DNA of 20,931 nucleotides from an uncultured Collinsella sp. GTDB lineage: Bacteria; Actinomycetota; Coriobacteriia; Coriobacteriales; Coriobacteriaceae. This document shows, piece by piece, positions 8,064 to 15,228 of this stretch; within the stretch, counting starts at the first letter, position 1, and each line of letters starts with the position of its first letter. The notes beneath the pieces are model-generated. The model saw nothing but the letters and a program-made list of their open reading frames with translations. It had not been told where the DNA came from and did no database searches. The position numbers and the translations under genes were made by a program. The stretch lies in contig CABUWR010000002.1 in the NCBI GenBank assembly GCA_902495265.1, forward strand, positions 1 through 20,931, written 5' to 3'.

Positions 8064-8300
8064 AGGGAATCAGTTGACGGCGCTCGCCACGAAACTGGCC
8101 CATCTACTACGTTTAGCCCGACACCCCCAAGCACAACCGTGTTTTATGAAAAACCGCAGGCTTTCTACCTGCGGTTTTCTTTTTGCGTTGTTCGCTGTGG
8201 TTGAGGGTAGTAGCTCAAACGTAGTAGATGGGCCGATTTCGTGGCGGGTGTGCCGCGTGGATTCCCTCGCGAGGTGAAAATGATCCGTTTTCCTCCGTCC
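8064..8300. repeat. long extragenic palindrome B
   Basis: The outer ends AGGGAAT (8064-8070) and ATTCCCT (8261-8267) enclose inner arms 8085-8114 and 8217-8246 (CCCATCTACTACGTTT core, nearly perfect). The centre contains the terminator-like hairpin at 8149-8178 and is homologous to the centre of palindrome A. The 3' tail AAAATGATCCGTTTTCCTCC (from 8277) repeats that of A. It sits directly after A, between the ECF operon and exoA. No gene is seen in 7785-8319. Confidence 0.8.
8149..8185. terminator. hairpin with T tract inside palindrome B
   Basis: AAAACCGCAGG (8150-8160) pairs with CCTGCGGTTTT (8168-8178) across a 7-nt loop, followed by CTTTTT. The A-rich upstream side allows bidirectional use. 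It lies between convergent operons (ECF on plus, exoA on minus) and may terminate both. Confidence 0.65.
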
Positions 8301-8319
8301 TCGGGGAATTATTTGGGGG

Positions 8320-9138
8320 TTAGAGCTCCAGGGCGAGGGTGACGGGGCAGTGGTCGCTGCCGAAGATGTCGCCGCGGATGCCGGTGTCGCGTACGTTGCC
8401 GGCGATTGCGTCGCTTACCAGGAAGTAGTCGATGCGCCAGCCTGCGTTGTTCTTGCGGGCATTAAAGCGGTAGCTCCACCAGCTGTAGACGCCCTCGACG
8501 TCCGGATTGGCCGCGCGCCAGGTGTCGGTAAAACCGGCGTCGAGCAGCTCGGTAAACTTGCCGCGTTCCTCGTCCGAAAAGCCTGCGTTGCCGCGGTTGG
8601 ACTTGGGGTTCTTAAGGTCGATCTCCTCGTGTGCCACGTTAAAGTCGCCGCAGGTTACGACGGGCTTTCCGGTCTCGCGCTCAAGCGTGCTCAAAAAGCC
8701 GCGATAGGCATCGTCCCAGGCCATGCGTACATCGATGCGCGCGAGCTCGTTTTGGGCGTTGGGCGTATAGACGTCCACGAACCAAAACTTGTCGAACTCG
8801 AGCGCACAGACGCGGCCCTCGGTTGCGGCTTGGGCGACGAGCTCGGCCGCCTCGCCCTCGCCGGCGTGGGGCAGCAGCGCATCGGCGCGCAGCACGCGCA
8901 GCGGTTCCTGGCGGCTAAAGACCGCGGTGCCCGAGTAGCCCTTGCGCTCGGCGTAGCTCCAGGTTTGGTGGTAGCCGGGCAGATCGATATCGACCTGGCC
9001 TTCTTGCAGCTTGGTCTCCTGCAGCGCCAGGATATCGACGTCGAGTTCTTGTGCGATCTGGATAAAGCTCGGGTCCTTTTTGAGCACGGCGCGCAGGCCG
9101 TTGACGTTCCACGAGGCGAAAGTGTAAGTCTGAGGCAT
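8320..9138 (-). CDS. exoA: exodeoxyribonuclease III / AP endonuclease
   Basis: Base-excision-repair enzyme of the ExoIII/APE1 family that cleaves at abasic sites and trims 3' ends. It has 272 residues, as expected. Diagnostic residues are Asn11 in 'SWNVNGLRA', Glu41 in 'LQETKLQ', the 'YTPNAQ' strand, 'GDFNVAHEEIDL', 'WWSYRFNARKNNAGWRIDYFL' split by normal loops, and the C-terminal 'GSDHCPV'. The start at 9136-9138 has AAAGGA about 6 nt upstream. It is divergently transcribed from the sirtuin gene, with about 110 bp between the two starts. All catalytic residues expected for magnesium-dependent phosphodiesterase chemistry appear present. Confidence 0.96.
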   Translation of the reverse strand: MPQTYTFASWNVNGLRAVLKKDPSFIQIAQELDVDILALQETKLQEGQVDIDLPGYHQTWSYAERKGYSGTAVFSRQEPLRVLRADALLPHAGEGEAAELVAQAATEGRVCALEFDKFWFVDVYTPNAQNELARIDVRMAWDDAYRGFLSTLERETGKPVVTCGDFNVAHEEIDLKNPKSNRGNAGFSDEERGKFTELLDAGFTDTWRAANPDVEGVYSWWSYRFNARKNNAGWRIDYFLVSDAIAGNVRDTGIRGDIFGSDHCPVTLALEL

Positions 9139-9251
9139 GGTGTCCTTTCGACGGGGTTGGCAGGCTTAAGATTAACGCAACAAGAGCGGGGCGGAGTCCG
9201 CGAGTGATAGTGCGAACGCCGCCGTCCCTAAGACACGGACGGAGGACATAT

Positions 9252-10004
9252 ATGACGCAGGCAATATCGGACCCCAAGCAGGCCTCCGCTGCGCTGGCGG
9301 AGCTGTTCGAAACCCATAGCCACGTGGTCTTCTTTGGCGGCGCGGGCGTTTCCACGGCGAGTGGCATCCCCGATTTCCGCAGCGTGGACGGTCTGTATCA
9401 CCAGCGGTTTTCCTATCCGCCCGAGACTATGCTCTCGCACAGCTTCTACGAGGCGCATCCGGCGGAGTTTTTCGACTTCTACCGGACCAAGATGATCGCC
9501 CTTAACGCCAAGCCCAACCACTGCCACGCCAAGCTGGCGGAGCTGGAGCGCGCCGGCAAGCTCGACGCCGTGGTGACGCAAAATATCGACGGCCTGCACC
9601 AGATGGCCGGCTCGCAGCGCGTGTTTGAACTGCATGGCTCGGTCCACCGCAATATTTGCCAGACGTGCGGTGCGGTCTACAGCGCCGAATGGATTTGCGC
9701 GCGCGAGCACGAGGATACCGCGGGCGTGCCCGTGTGCCCTGCGTGCGGCGGTCGCATCAAACCCGATGTGGTCCTCTACGAAGAACCGCTCGATGAGCGT
9801 GTGCTTACCGGCGCCGTTGCTGCCATCGCCGCAGCCGACGCCCTCGTCGTGGGCGGGACCTCGCTCGTGGTGTATCCGGCGGCGGGCCTCACGCGTTACT
9901 TTACTGGCGATACGCTGGCCATTTGCAATTTGGCGCCCACCGATCAGGATGCAAATGCCGACCTGCTGATTTCTTGCGACATCGCGGCCGCGTTTGCGTT
10001 CTAG
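9252..10004 (+). CDS. cobB: NAD-dependent protein deacetylase (sirtuin, Sir2/CobB family)
   Basis: Removes acetyl groups from lysine side chains using NAD, releasing nicotinamide and O-acetyl-ADP-ribose. The NAD-binding loop 'GAGVSTASGIPDFR' (30-43), 'TQNIDGLH' (109-116), catalytic His128 in 'ELHGSVH', and zinc ligands Cys136, Cys139, Cys162 and Cys165 are all in place. The late 'GGTSLVVYPAAGL' motif is also present. The Tyr-x-x-Arg motif of desuccinylase-type sirtuins is not evident, favouring deacetylase activity. The ATG at 9252 follows GGAGG (9241-9245) by 6 nt. The frame is open upstream but without family similarity. It is followed about 95 bp later by folP. Confidence 0.95.
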   Translation: MTQAISDPKQASAALAELFETHSHVVFFGGAGVSTASGIPDFRSVDGLYHQRFSYPPETMLSHSFYEAHPAEFFDFYRTKMIALNAKPNHCHAKLAELERAGKLDAVVTQNIDGLHQMAGSQRVFELHGSVHRNICQTCGAVYSAEWICAREHEDTAGVPVCPACGGRIKPDVVLYEEPLDERVLTGAVAAIAAADALVVGGTSLVVYPAAGLTRYFTGDTLAICNLAPTDQDANADLLISCDIAAAFAF

Positions 10005-10024
10005 CCCACGCGCGCGGATACAAT
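9994..10024 (+). promoter_or_regulatory. possible promoter upstream of folP
   Basis: TTGCGT and TACAAT are separated by 19 bp, spanning the end of the sirtuin gene. A GC-rich hairpin (CGCCGCC / GGCGGCG, about 10050-10078) lies between this and the folP ribosome site and could act as an attenuator or upstream terminator. It is judged by consensus resemblance only. Confidence 0.3.
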
Positions 10025-10098
10025 AGAAAGACTGATTGCAAAGCGACCCCGCCGCCAGCGCCCGAGCGCGGCGGCGTGGGCATTTTAGGAGGATGTTC

Positions 10099-11832
10099 AT
10101 GGCGAACGACAGCAAGACATGGCGGTGCGGAAAGTACGAGCTCAGCTTTGACCGTCCGCGCATCATGGGCGTCCTCAACGTGACGCCCGATTCGTTTAGC
10201 GACGGCGGTGAGCACTTTGACCAAGATGCCGCTATCGAGTACGGCCTGGCGATGCTCGATGCCGGCGCCGACATCATCGACGTGGGCGGCGAGTCCACGC
10301 GCCCCGGCTTTACCCCGGTCAACCCCGACGAGGAGGCGCGTCGCGTGCTGCCCGTCGTGCGCGCGCTCGCCAAAGAGGGCGCCATCGTCTCAATCGACAC
10401 GCGCCACGTGGCGGTTGCTAAGGCGGCCGTGCGCTGCGGCGCCTCTATCGTCAACGACGTGACGGGCTTCACCGATCCCAAGATGGTTGAGTTCGTTAAG
10501 ACGAGCACCTGCGGCGTCATCGTAATGCACGCCGGCGAGGTCGCCGCACCCGCACGCACGCACGCGACGGTGCAGCTCGATACCTCGGCTGCGGCGTTTG
10601 TTGCCGAGAAGGCACGCGAAGCGGCTGCCGAGGCCGCGCGCGAGGCCGAAAAGCCGGCCCGTCGCCGTCGCGGCAAGTTGCTGGGCGAGTCCAAGGTTGA
10701 GGCCAAGCTTCCGGGCGGTGTGGTACAGCCCTCGCTGCCGTTTGGCGAATCGGAGCCCGCACCCGAGCCTGTTGACGAGCCGGAGACGCCGGTTGCCGAT
10801 CAGACTGCCCCTGCCGCCGCTGCGCCCGAGACCGTGCCCGCAGCTACCGAAGCCGCGCCAGAGCCCAGCGACCACCTGGCCGCCATGATGCGCCGCAGCG
10901 CCCGCCGCGAGGAGGCCTACGTGCCCACCTCACAGCTCCGCCGCTTCACCCTGCCCGATTCGGCGCCCATCATGCGCCGCGTCATGGGCTTTCTGTCCGA
11001 CCAGGCCCGCACGCTCATCCATGCCGGCGTGTCGCGCGACCGCATCTGCATCGATCCGGGCCCGGGCTTTGGCAAGACGGCCAACGAGGACATCGTCATC
11101 CAGCGCGAGACCGCCAAGATGGCGTCGCTGGGCTATCCGCTCATGTGCGCCGTGTCGCGCAAACGCTTTGTGGGCGCTGTCTCGGGCGCGACCGAGGCCG
11201 CCGAGCGCGATGCCGCCACGTTTGGCGTGTGCCTGGGCGCCATCCAGGCCGGCGCCAACATCGTGCGCGTGCACGACGTCGCGGGCTTTGCGCAGTTCCT
11301 GAATGGTTACTGGGCTGTCGCTAAGCCGCAGCCGCGTCGCGCGTTTGTGGCCGTGGGCTCCAACCTGGGGCATCGTTGCGACAACATCCGCGCCGCGCGC
11401 GACGTGATTGCCGAGATTCCGCTCACCTGTGTGTCCAACTGCTCGCGCATCTACGAGAGCGAACCGGCTTACGAGACGCGCCAGGACGCGTTTGCCAACG
11501 CCGTCATCGAGATTAAAACCGAGCTGGCGCCGCTGGTGCTGCTCGACGAGCTTATGAAGATCGAGGCCGAGCTGGGGCGCGACCGCTCCAAGAAAGCCAA
11601 GGTCAACGGTCCGCGCACCATTGACCTGGACCTGCTGTGGATGGACGGCGAGACCCACGGCGGCAAAAAGCTGCGCCTGCCGCATCCGCTCATTGGCGAG
11701 CGCGACTTTGTGCTGGTGCCGCTCGAGGACCTGATGCACGACCCGGCGCGGTTCTTCCGCTACAACGGCGTCGAGGTCAAGGAGCCCGAGGACCGCGTGG
11801 GCCATATCGTGGGCGAATTGGGGCGTATGTAG
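10099..11832 (+). CDS. folP-folK: dihydropteroate synthase / HPPK fusion with large insert
   Basis: Two folate-pathway enzymes in one 577-residue protein. HPPK pyrophosphorylates 6-hydroxymethyl-dihydropterin and DHPS condenses the product with p-aminobenzoate. DHPS motifs are 'NVTPDSFSDGG' (27-37), 'GESTRPG' (64-70), 'SIDT' (98-101), 'NDV' (119-121), 'VMH' (142-144), 'DPGPGFGKT' (319-327) and 'SRKRFVG' (from 353). HPPK motifs from about 414 are 'VAVGSNLG', 'YESEPAYETRQDAFANAV', 'NGPRTIDLDLLW' (503-514) and 'LPHPLIGERDFVLVPL'. Between 'VMH' and 'DPG' lies a stretch of about 170 residues. Some 130 of these are Ala/Glu/Pro-rich, with a basic patch 'ARRRRGK', and look disordered, whereas normal DHPS has a short segment here. 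AGGAGG abuts the ATG at 10093, so ATG 10099 with 6-nt spacing is preferred. No folB is seen nearby. Confidence 0.94.
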   Translation: MANDSKTWRCGKYELSFDRPRIMGVLNVTPDSFSDGGEHFDQDAAIEYGLAMLDAGADIIDVGGESTRPGFTPVNPDEEARRVLPVVRALAKEGAIVSIDTRHVAVAKAAVRCGASIVNDVTGFTDPKMVEFVKTSTCGVIVMHAGEVAAPARTHATVQLDTSAAAFVAEKAREAAAEAAREAEKPARRRRGKLLGESKVEAKLPGGVVQPSLPFGESEPAPEPVDEPETPVADQTAPAAAAPETVPAATEAAPEPSDHLAAMMRRSARREEAYVPTSQLRRFTLPDSAPIMRRVMGFLSDQARTLIHAGVSRDRICIDPGPGFGKTANEDIVIQRETAKMASLGYPLMCAVSRKRFVGAVSGATEAAERDAATFGVCLGAIQAGANIVRVHDVAGFAQFLNGYWAVAKPQPRRAFVAVGSNLGHRCDNIRAARDVIAEIPLTCVSNCSRIYESEPAYETRQDAFANAVIEIKTELAPLVLLDELMKIEAELGRDRSKKAKVNGPRTIDLDLLWMDGETHGGKKLRLPHPLIGERDFVLVPLEDLMHDPARFFRYNGVEVKEPEDRVGHIVGELGRM

Positions 11833-12534
11833 ATGATTGAGATGAATGCTGTAGCCGCCGGTACCGAGCTTGACGCCGCGCGCGATGCGGGCCGCGAGGG
11901 CATGTCCGCGGGCTGGTGCGCTTGGAGCGCGGGCGAGGCGTCGTTGACGTTTTCGCTGGTCGTGCGCCCGGACGTGAACATGCATGCCTTCCACGGCCTG
12001 CCGTTTGTGGCGGCGATGGGCATGATGGACGCGCTCGTGGGCACGGCGTCGACACCGGGCCTGGGCCTTGCCGGCAAGGTGGGCATCCAGTGGCCGAGTG
12101 ACATCGTGTGCGGCGCGCCTGCGTTTGAGACGTCGTTCGCGCGCGTCGCCGTCAACGGCGGCGCCGGCGCCGCGGGCATGTTCGGCGCCGTGACGGTGGA
12201 TATCGAGCGTTCGGCGTTGAGCGAGCTTTGTGTGGATGTGGCTGACGAAGCGCTGGTCGAAGAGTTGGCCGCCGCCGTGCTGACCCGTGTGGACACCTGG
12301 GCGGTTGTTGCCAACACGCCGCAGGGCGCTGCCGGCCCGCTGGCTCCCGTGCTGGGCGAGTACTTCGACATGGTGCCGCTGCTCGGTCGCCAAGTTGCGG
12401 CGGTGTCGCCCAACGGCTTGCCGCTCGCGGTCGGCGTGTTTGCGGGCCTGGACATCTGGGGCCGCGCGACCATCAAGACCGATGCCGGCGAGCAGGAGTT
12501 TCCGCCCGAGGCCGTGCGCATTCGCGGGTTGTAG
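11833..12534 (+). CDS. biotin-protein-ligase-like protein, probably degenerate
   Basis: A 233-residue protein whose order of motifs follows the BPL/LplA/LipB fold. 'AGREGMSAGWCAW' (19-31) stands where ligases have their Gly-Arg-Gly-Arg biotinyl-AMP loop. 'SLVVRP' (41-46) is a core strand and 'VGIQWPSDI' (83-91) matches the Trp-Pro-Asn-Asp strand. A C-terminal 'GVFAGLDIWGRATIKTDAGE' resembles the final beta domain. The lysine that normally follows the Trp-Pro-Asn-Asp motif is absent, and the nucleotide loop is poor, so ligase activity is doubtful. The ATG directly follows the folP-folK stop, so the two are probably co-transcribed and coupled. An alternative start is the ATG at 11842. It could be a regulatory or pseudo-enzyme paralogue; the physiological link to folate is unknown. 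Confidence 0.6.
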   Translation: MIEMNAVAAGTELDAARDAGREGMSAGWCAWSAGEASLTFSLVVRPDVNMHAFHGLPFVAAMGMMDALVGTASTPGLGLAGKVGIQWPSDIVCGAPAFETSFARVAVNGGAGAAGMFGAVTVDIERSALSELCVDVADEALVEELAAAVLTRVDTWAVVANTPQGAAGPLAPVLGEYFDMVPLLGRQVAAVSPNGLPLAVGVFAGLDIWGRATIKTDAGEQEFPPEAVRIRGL

Positions 12535-12575
12535 CGCAGAGCGCCCACGCTCAAAGATGACGATGACAAGCAAGA

Positions 12576-12604
12576 CCCTCCTCGGCTGTGCCGGGGAGGG
12601 CTTT
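12576..12604 (+). terminator. putative terminator of the folP operon
   Basis: CCCTCCTCGG (12576-12585) pairs with CCGGGGAGGG (12591-12600), with one G-T pair and a 5-nt loop, followed by CTTT. The stem is strong but the T tract is short. Confidence 0.55.
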
Positions 12605-12631
12605 CGCGTGGCTGCAGGGTGGCATCTCGGT

Positions 12632-12674
12632 CCTATTCCTCAAAACTGAAATATTTTCGTTTTTGAGGAATAGG
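12632..12674. repeat. 43-nt palindrome, copy 1
   Basis: CCTATTCCTCAAAA (12632-12645) and its exact reverse complement (12661-12674) flank a 15-nt AT-rich centre that is itself nearly symmetrical. It lies 86 bp before copy 2 and 154 bp before the ATPase gene. Confidence 0.9.
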
Positions 12675-12717
12675 ATTAAGGCAGCTCGGCCTTTCGCGAG
12701 GTATATTCGCTACAGAG

Positions 12718-12760
12718 CCTATTCCTCAAAACTGAAAAATTTTCGTTTTTGAGGAATAGC
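12718..12760. repeat. 43-nt palindrome, copy 2
   Basis: Same 14-nt arms as copy 1 except the last base (C at 12760 breaks the outermost pair). It ends 25 bases before the ATPase start codon and 13 bases before its ribosome site. It would therefore lie in the promoter or 5' leader, consistent with an operator or leader hairpin. Confidence 0.9.
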
Positions 12761-12785
12761 GATAAAAGACCGCGAGGAGGCCCCA

Positions 12786-13982
12786 ATGAAACTCATCAAT
12801 AGAACGTCATATATGGACACGTTGACGAGCCTTATTGGCGTGCCGGACATCAAGGTCATAACGGGCATCCGCCGTAGCGGTAAGTCAAAATTGCTCGAGG
12901 CCCTCCGCGATTACGTGGAGGCGAATCTGTCCAATTCGAATGTCATCCATATCAATTACAACCTCGACGAGTTCGAGGGCCTGCTCGAATATCATGCCCT
13001 GCTCGCCTATGTAAAAGAGCATCGAGTGTCCGACAAGCAAAACTTCCTGCTTATCGACGAGGTTCAGATGTGCGACGGTTTTGAGCGTGCGATCAACAGC
13101 CTTCACGCATCCGAGCAGTACGACATCTTCATCACCGGATCGAATGCCTTTTTGCTGTCGAGCGATCTGTCGACGCTCTTTACGGGGCGCACCTTCGAGA
13201 TCGAGGTTTTCCCATTCTCGTTTGAGGAGTATCGTCTCTATGGCGACGAGAGCGAGGTCGACCGCGACTTCGATGAGTACGCGAGAACCGGCGGCATGTC
13301 TGGCTCTTACCCTTATCCACTGCAGGAGCAGCGCTATCAATATCTCTCCAACGTCTTTAAGACGCTCATTGTGAGAGATATCGTGCAGCGGCATAACGTG
13401 AGAAACGAATCGGCGCTGCTGCGCATTGCCGATTACATGATGGACAACGTTTCCAACATTACGTCGGCACGCAACATTACTGATGCATTAAATGCGGATG
13501 GGCTAAAGATTACGAACAAGACCGTCGGCACGTACATGGGGTACCTGTGCGATGCGTTTGCCTTCTATAAAGTTCGTCGATACGACATTCGCGGCAAAAA
13601 ATACCTTAAGAGCGGCGAGAAGTACTATCTGGCGGACCATGCGTTTAAATACGCACTGCTCGGTACACGCGATATGGACTGGGGTCGCGTGTACGAGAAC
13701 ATGGTGGCCATCGAGCTGCTGCGCCGCGGATACGAGGTATACGTCGGCGTACTCTATAAAAAGGAAATAGACTTTGTAGCAATCAAGCGAAGCGAGAAGC
13801 TCTACATTCAGGTGAGCGACGACATCAGCTCGGATAAGACATTTGAACGCGAGATTTCACCACTGCTGAGCATTGGCGACGCGTACCCCAAGATGATTCT
13901 CGCCCGCACGCATCACGAGGCCACGGACCGCAATGGGGTGCAGATCGTGGACCTGGCGAGGTGGCTGTGCGGTGAGACGTAG
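12786..13982 (+). CDS. AAA-type ATPase with DUF4143 domain
   Basis: Member of the widespread AAA_14 + DUF4143 family of bacterial and archaeal ATPases whose function is unsettled; the C-terminal half resembles nuclease-like folds. The protein has 398 residues. Walker A is 'GIRRSGKSK' (27-35), and Walker B plus the catalytic glutamate is 'LLIDEVQ' (88-94). A sensor-like 'IFITGSNAFLLS' and an arginine in 'TGRTFEIEVFPFSFEEY' follow, the standard family signature. Near the C-terminus, 'YENMVAIELLRRGYEVYVG' and 'KKEIDFVAI' match the DUF4143 Asp/Glu-x-Asp element. GAGGAGG lies 5 nt before the ATG. It is a single gene with no operon partner, flanked by three 43-nt palindromes, which hints at a mobile or self-regulated cassette. 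Confidence 0.92.
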   Translation: MKLINRTSYMDTLTSLIGVPDIKVITGIRRSGKSKLLEALRDYVEANLSNSNVIHINYNLDEFEGLLEYHALLAYVKEHRVSDKQNFLLIDEVQMCDGFERAINSLHASEQYDIFITGSNAFLLSSDLSTLFTGRTFEIEVFPFSFEEYRLYGDESEVDRDFDEYARTGGMSGSYPYPLQEQRYQYLSNVFKTLIVRDIVQRHNVRNESALLRIADYMMDNVSNITSARNITDALNADGLKITNKTVGTYMGYLCDAFAFYKVRRYDIRGKKYLKSGEKYYLADHAFKYALLGTRDMDWGRVYENMVAIELLRRGYEVYVGVLYKKEIDFVAIKRSEKLYIQVSDDISSDKTFEREISPLLSIGDAYPKMILARTHHEATDRNGVQIVDLARWLCGET

Positions 13983-13990
13983 CAGAAAGC

Positions 13991-14033
13991 CCTATTCCTC
14001 AAAACTAAAAAATTTTCGATTTTGAGGAATAGG
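13991..14033. repeat. 43-nt palindrome, copy 3
   Basis: The arms are identical to copy 1 (13991-14004 and 14020-14033) and the centre differs by a few bases. It starts 8 bases after the ATPase stop codon and lies between convergent genes, so it may also act as a termination hairpin. Confidence 0.9.
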
Positions 14034-14082
14034 ACCAATGCGTTGCCTAGTTCGCCGCTCGTGCTCGACTTAGGTCCCCGTC

Positions 14083-14856
14083 CTACCCCAGCTTCTGCAT
14101 GCGGCGGTAGATTTCGCAGATGCCTTTGATGGTGAGTTGGCCGTCGACCACGTCGAAGGCGTCGGTCGAATCGGCGACGATGCTGGCGAGGCCGCCCGTG
14201 GCGATAACGGTGGCATCCTCGCGCCCCAGCTCGCGCTTCATGCGCGCGACCAGGCCCTCGGCCATGGCGGCGGCGCCCGTTACGGCGCCGACCTTGATGC
14301 ACTCCTCGGTATCACGGCCGATGGCGTGCTCGGGCGCCTCGAGCGGAACGCTGGCGAGCTTGGCGGCTCGGGCGGCGAGTGCGTCCATCGAAATGCGGAT
14401 GCCCGGCGCAATCGCTCCACCAATGTAATAGCCGTCCTCGTCGATGACGTCGATATTGGTTGCGGTGCCAAAGTCCACCACGATCGCCGGAGCGCCGTAG
14501 AAGGTCTCGGCAGCGACGGCGTTGGCGATGCGGTCGGCACCAACGGCCTGGGGGCGTGCCGCCCGCAGCTTGGTCACGGCCGCCGTCTGCGGTCCAATGA
14601 CGATGGCGTCTGCCGCGATGCGGTCGGCCACGGCGTGCCACTCGCGCGAGAGCTGCGGCACCACGCCGGCAAAGGCGATCGCGTCGACCGCATCGAGCGA
14701 AAGGCCGTACATCTTAAAGAAGCCCATCAGGCGCACGTGGATCTCGTCGGCGGTATAGGAGCGGTCGGTGGGCATGCGCCACGACTGCACCAGCTCGTCT
14801 CCGTCAAACAGGCCCATGGCCGTCTGCGTGTTTCCCATATCGATAGCGAGCAGCAT
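14083..14856 (-). CDS. coaX: type III pantothenate kinase
   Basis: Phosphorylates pantothenate, the first step of coenzyme A synthesis. It belongs to the ASKHA superfamily and is insensitive to CoA feedback. The protein has 257 residues, normal for the family. Motifs are 'AIDMGNTQT' (phosphate-1 loop, catalytic Asp6), 'GADRIANAV' (106-114), 'DFGTATNIDV' (128-137), 'GGAIAPGI' and 'ATGGLA' (adenosine region). The ATG at 14854-14856 has GGAG about 6 nt upstream. It stands alone between the ATPase cassette and the initiator tRNA gene and is convergent with the former. Confidence 0.96.
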   Translation of the reverse strand: MLLAIDMGNTQTAMGLFDGDELVQSWRMPTDRSYTADEIHVRLMGFFKMYGLSLDAVDAIAFAGVVPQLSREWHAVADRIAADAIVIGPQTAAVTKLRAARPQAVGADRIANAVAAETFYGAPAIVVDFGTATNIDVIDEDGYYIGGAIAPGIRISMDALAARAAKLASVPLEAPEHAIGRDTEECIKVGAVTGAAAMAEGLVARMKRELGREDATVIATGGLASIVADSTDAFDVVDGQLTIKGICEIYRRMQKLG

Positions 14857-14993
14857 GTCTACTCCAGGTGTCGGCGTAAAAGGACGCGCACCATTGTATA
14901 CGCGCCGCCGGCGGTGCCAGGCTGCGATTCGTTTACGGTGATATGGGCTAAGGGGTTTTAAATATGAAGGAATTATGCTCTACGAGATTTTCC

Positions 14994-15022
14994 TTGCCGT
15001 TTACCGAACTCCCACGTAATAT
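14994..15022 (+). promoter_or_regulatory. promoter of the initiator tRNA gene
   Basis: TTGCCG (14994-14999) and TAATAT (15017-15022) are separated by exactly 17 bp and end 31 bases before the tRNA. This is a good housekeeping-type promoter and is left intact by the downstream integration. Confidence 0.7.
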
Positions 15023-15053
15023 TCTTTCTTGCGCACATGAGGCGCCCAGACAT

Positions 15054-15130
15054 TGCGGGGTGGAGCAGTCTGGTAGCTCGCCGGGCTCATAACCCGGAGG
15101 TCGTAGGTTCAAATCCTGCCCCCGCGACCA
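15054..15130 (+). tRNA. initiator tRNA-fMet (CAU)
   Basis: A 77-nt cloverleaf with anticodon CAU (15088-15090) and encoded CCA end. Initiator status is shown by three consecutive G-C pairs (GGG/CCC) next to the anticodon loop and by the absence of a Watson-Crick pair at 1:72, here U1 and G72. It also closely resembles the E. coli initiator tRNA. The 3' 45 nt form part of attL and were contributed by the integrated element, which restores a complete gene. Confidence 0.96.
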
Positions 15131-15133
15131 AGA
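15086..15133. other. attL
   Basis: A 48-bp sequence identical to 20221-20268. It starts at the anticodon loop of tRNA-fMet (CTCATAACCC) and runs to three bases past the CCA end. The bases immediately outside differ (G here and T at the other copy on the left; C versus A on the right). Confidence 0.93.
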
Positions 15134-15139
15134 CCTTTT

Positions 15140-15180
15140 AGCAGCTCAAAGGCATTGTTCCTTTGGGCTGCTTTCTTTTA
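15140..15180 (+). terminator. element-supplied terminator for tRNA-fMet
   Basis: AGCAGCTCAAAGG (15140-15152) pairs with CCTTTGGGCTGCT (15160-15172), one mismatch or wobble, with a 7-nt loop followed by TTCTTTTA. It lies 10 bases beyond the tRNA and inside the element, replacing the presumed native terminator now at 20277-20304. Confidence 0.7.
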
Positions 15181-15192
15181 TGTCTTCGATTT

Positions 15193-15228
15193 ATAGCAGC
15201 GTTATAGCAGGCTTTGTAGCAAATAGCA
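15193..15228. repeat. left-end arm-type repeats (TRTAGCA)
   Basis: Four near-direct repeats of (T/A)TAGCA at roughly 10-11 base spacing (TATAGCAGC, TATAGCAGG, TGTAGCAAA, ATAGCACTG). They are similar to groups at 15676-15695 and 20049-20078. Their place near attL suggests arm-type integrase sites. The rest of 15229-15600 holds no credible gene; a perfect GGGGTACCCC palindrome at 15281-15290 is its only clear structure. Confidence 0.55.

Noticed and set aside
7823..8300. Retron or group II intron RNA
   Set aside because: The long palindromes are suggestive, but no reverse transcriptase gene is nearby and intron catalytic motifs are absent.
8350..9207. 285-codon plus-strand frame opposite exoA
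   Set aside because: Antisense shadow of the ExoIII gene with no ribosome site or domain.
10930..12573. 547-codon minus-strand frame opposite folP-folK
   Set aside because: His/Arg/Ala-rich composition without domains; the opposite strand carries clear enzyme motifs.
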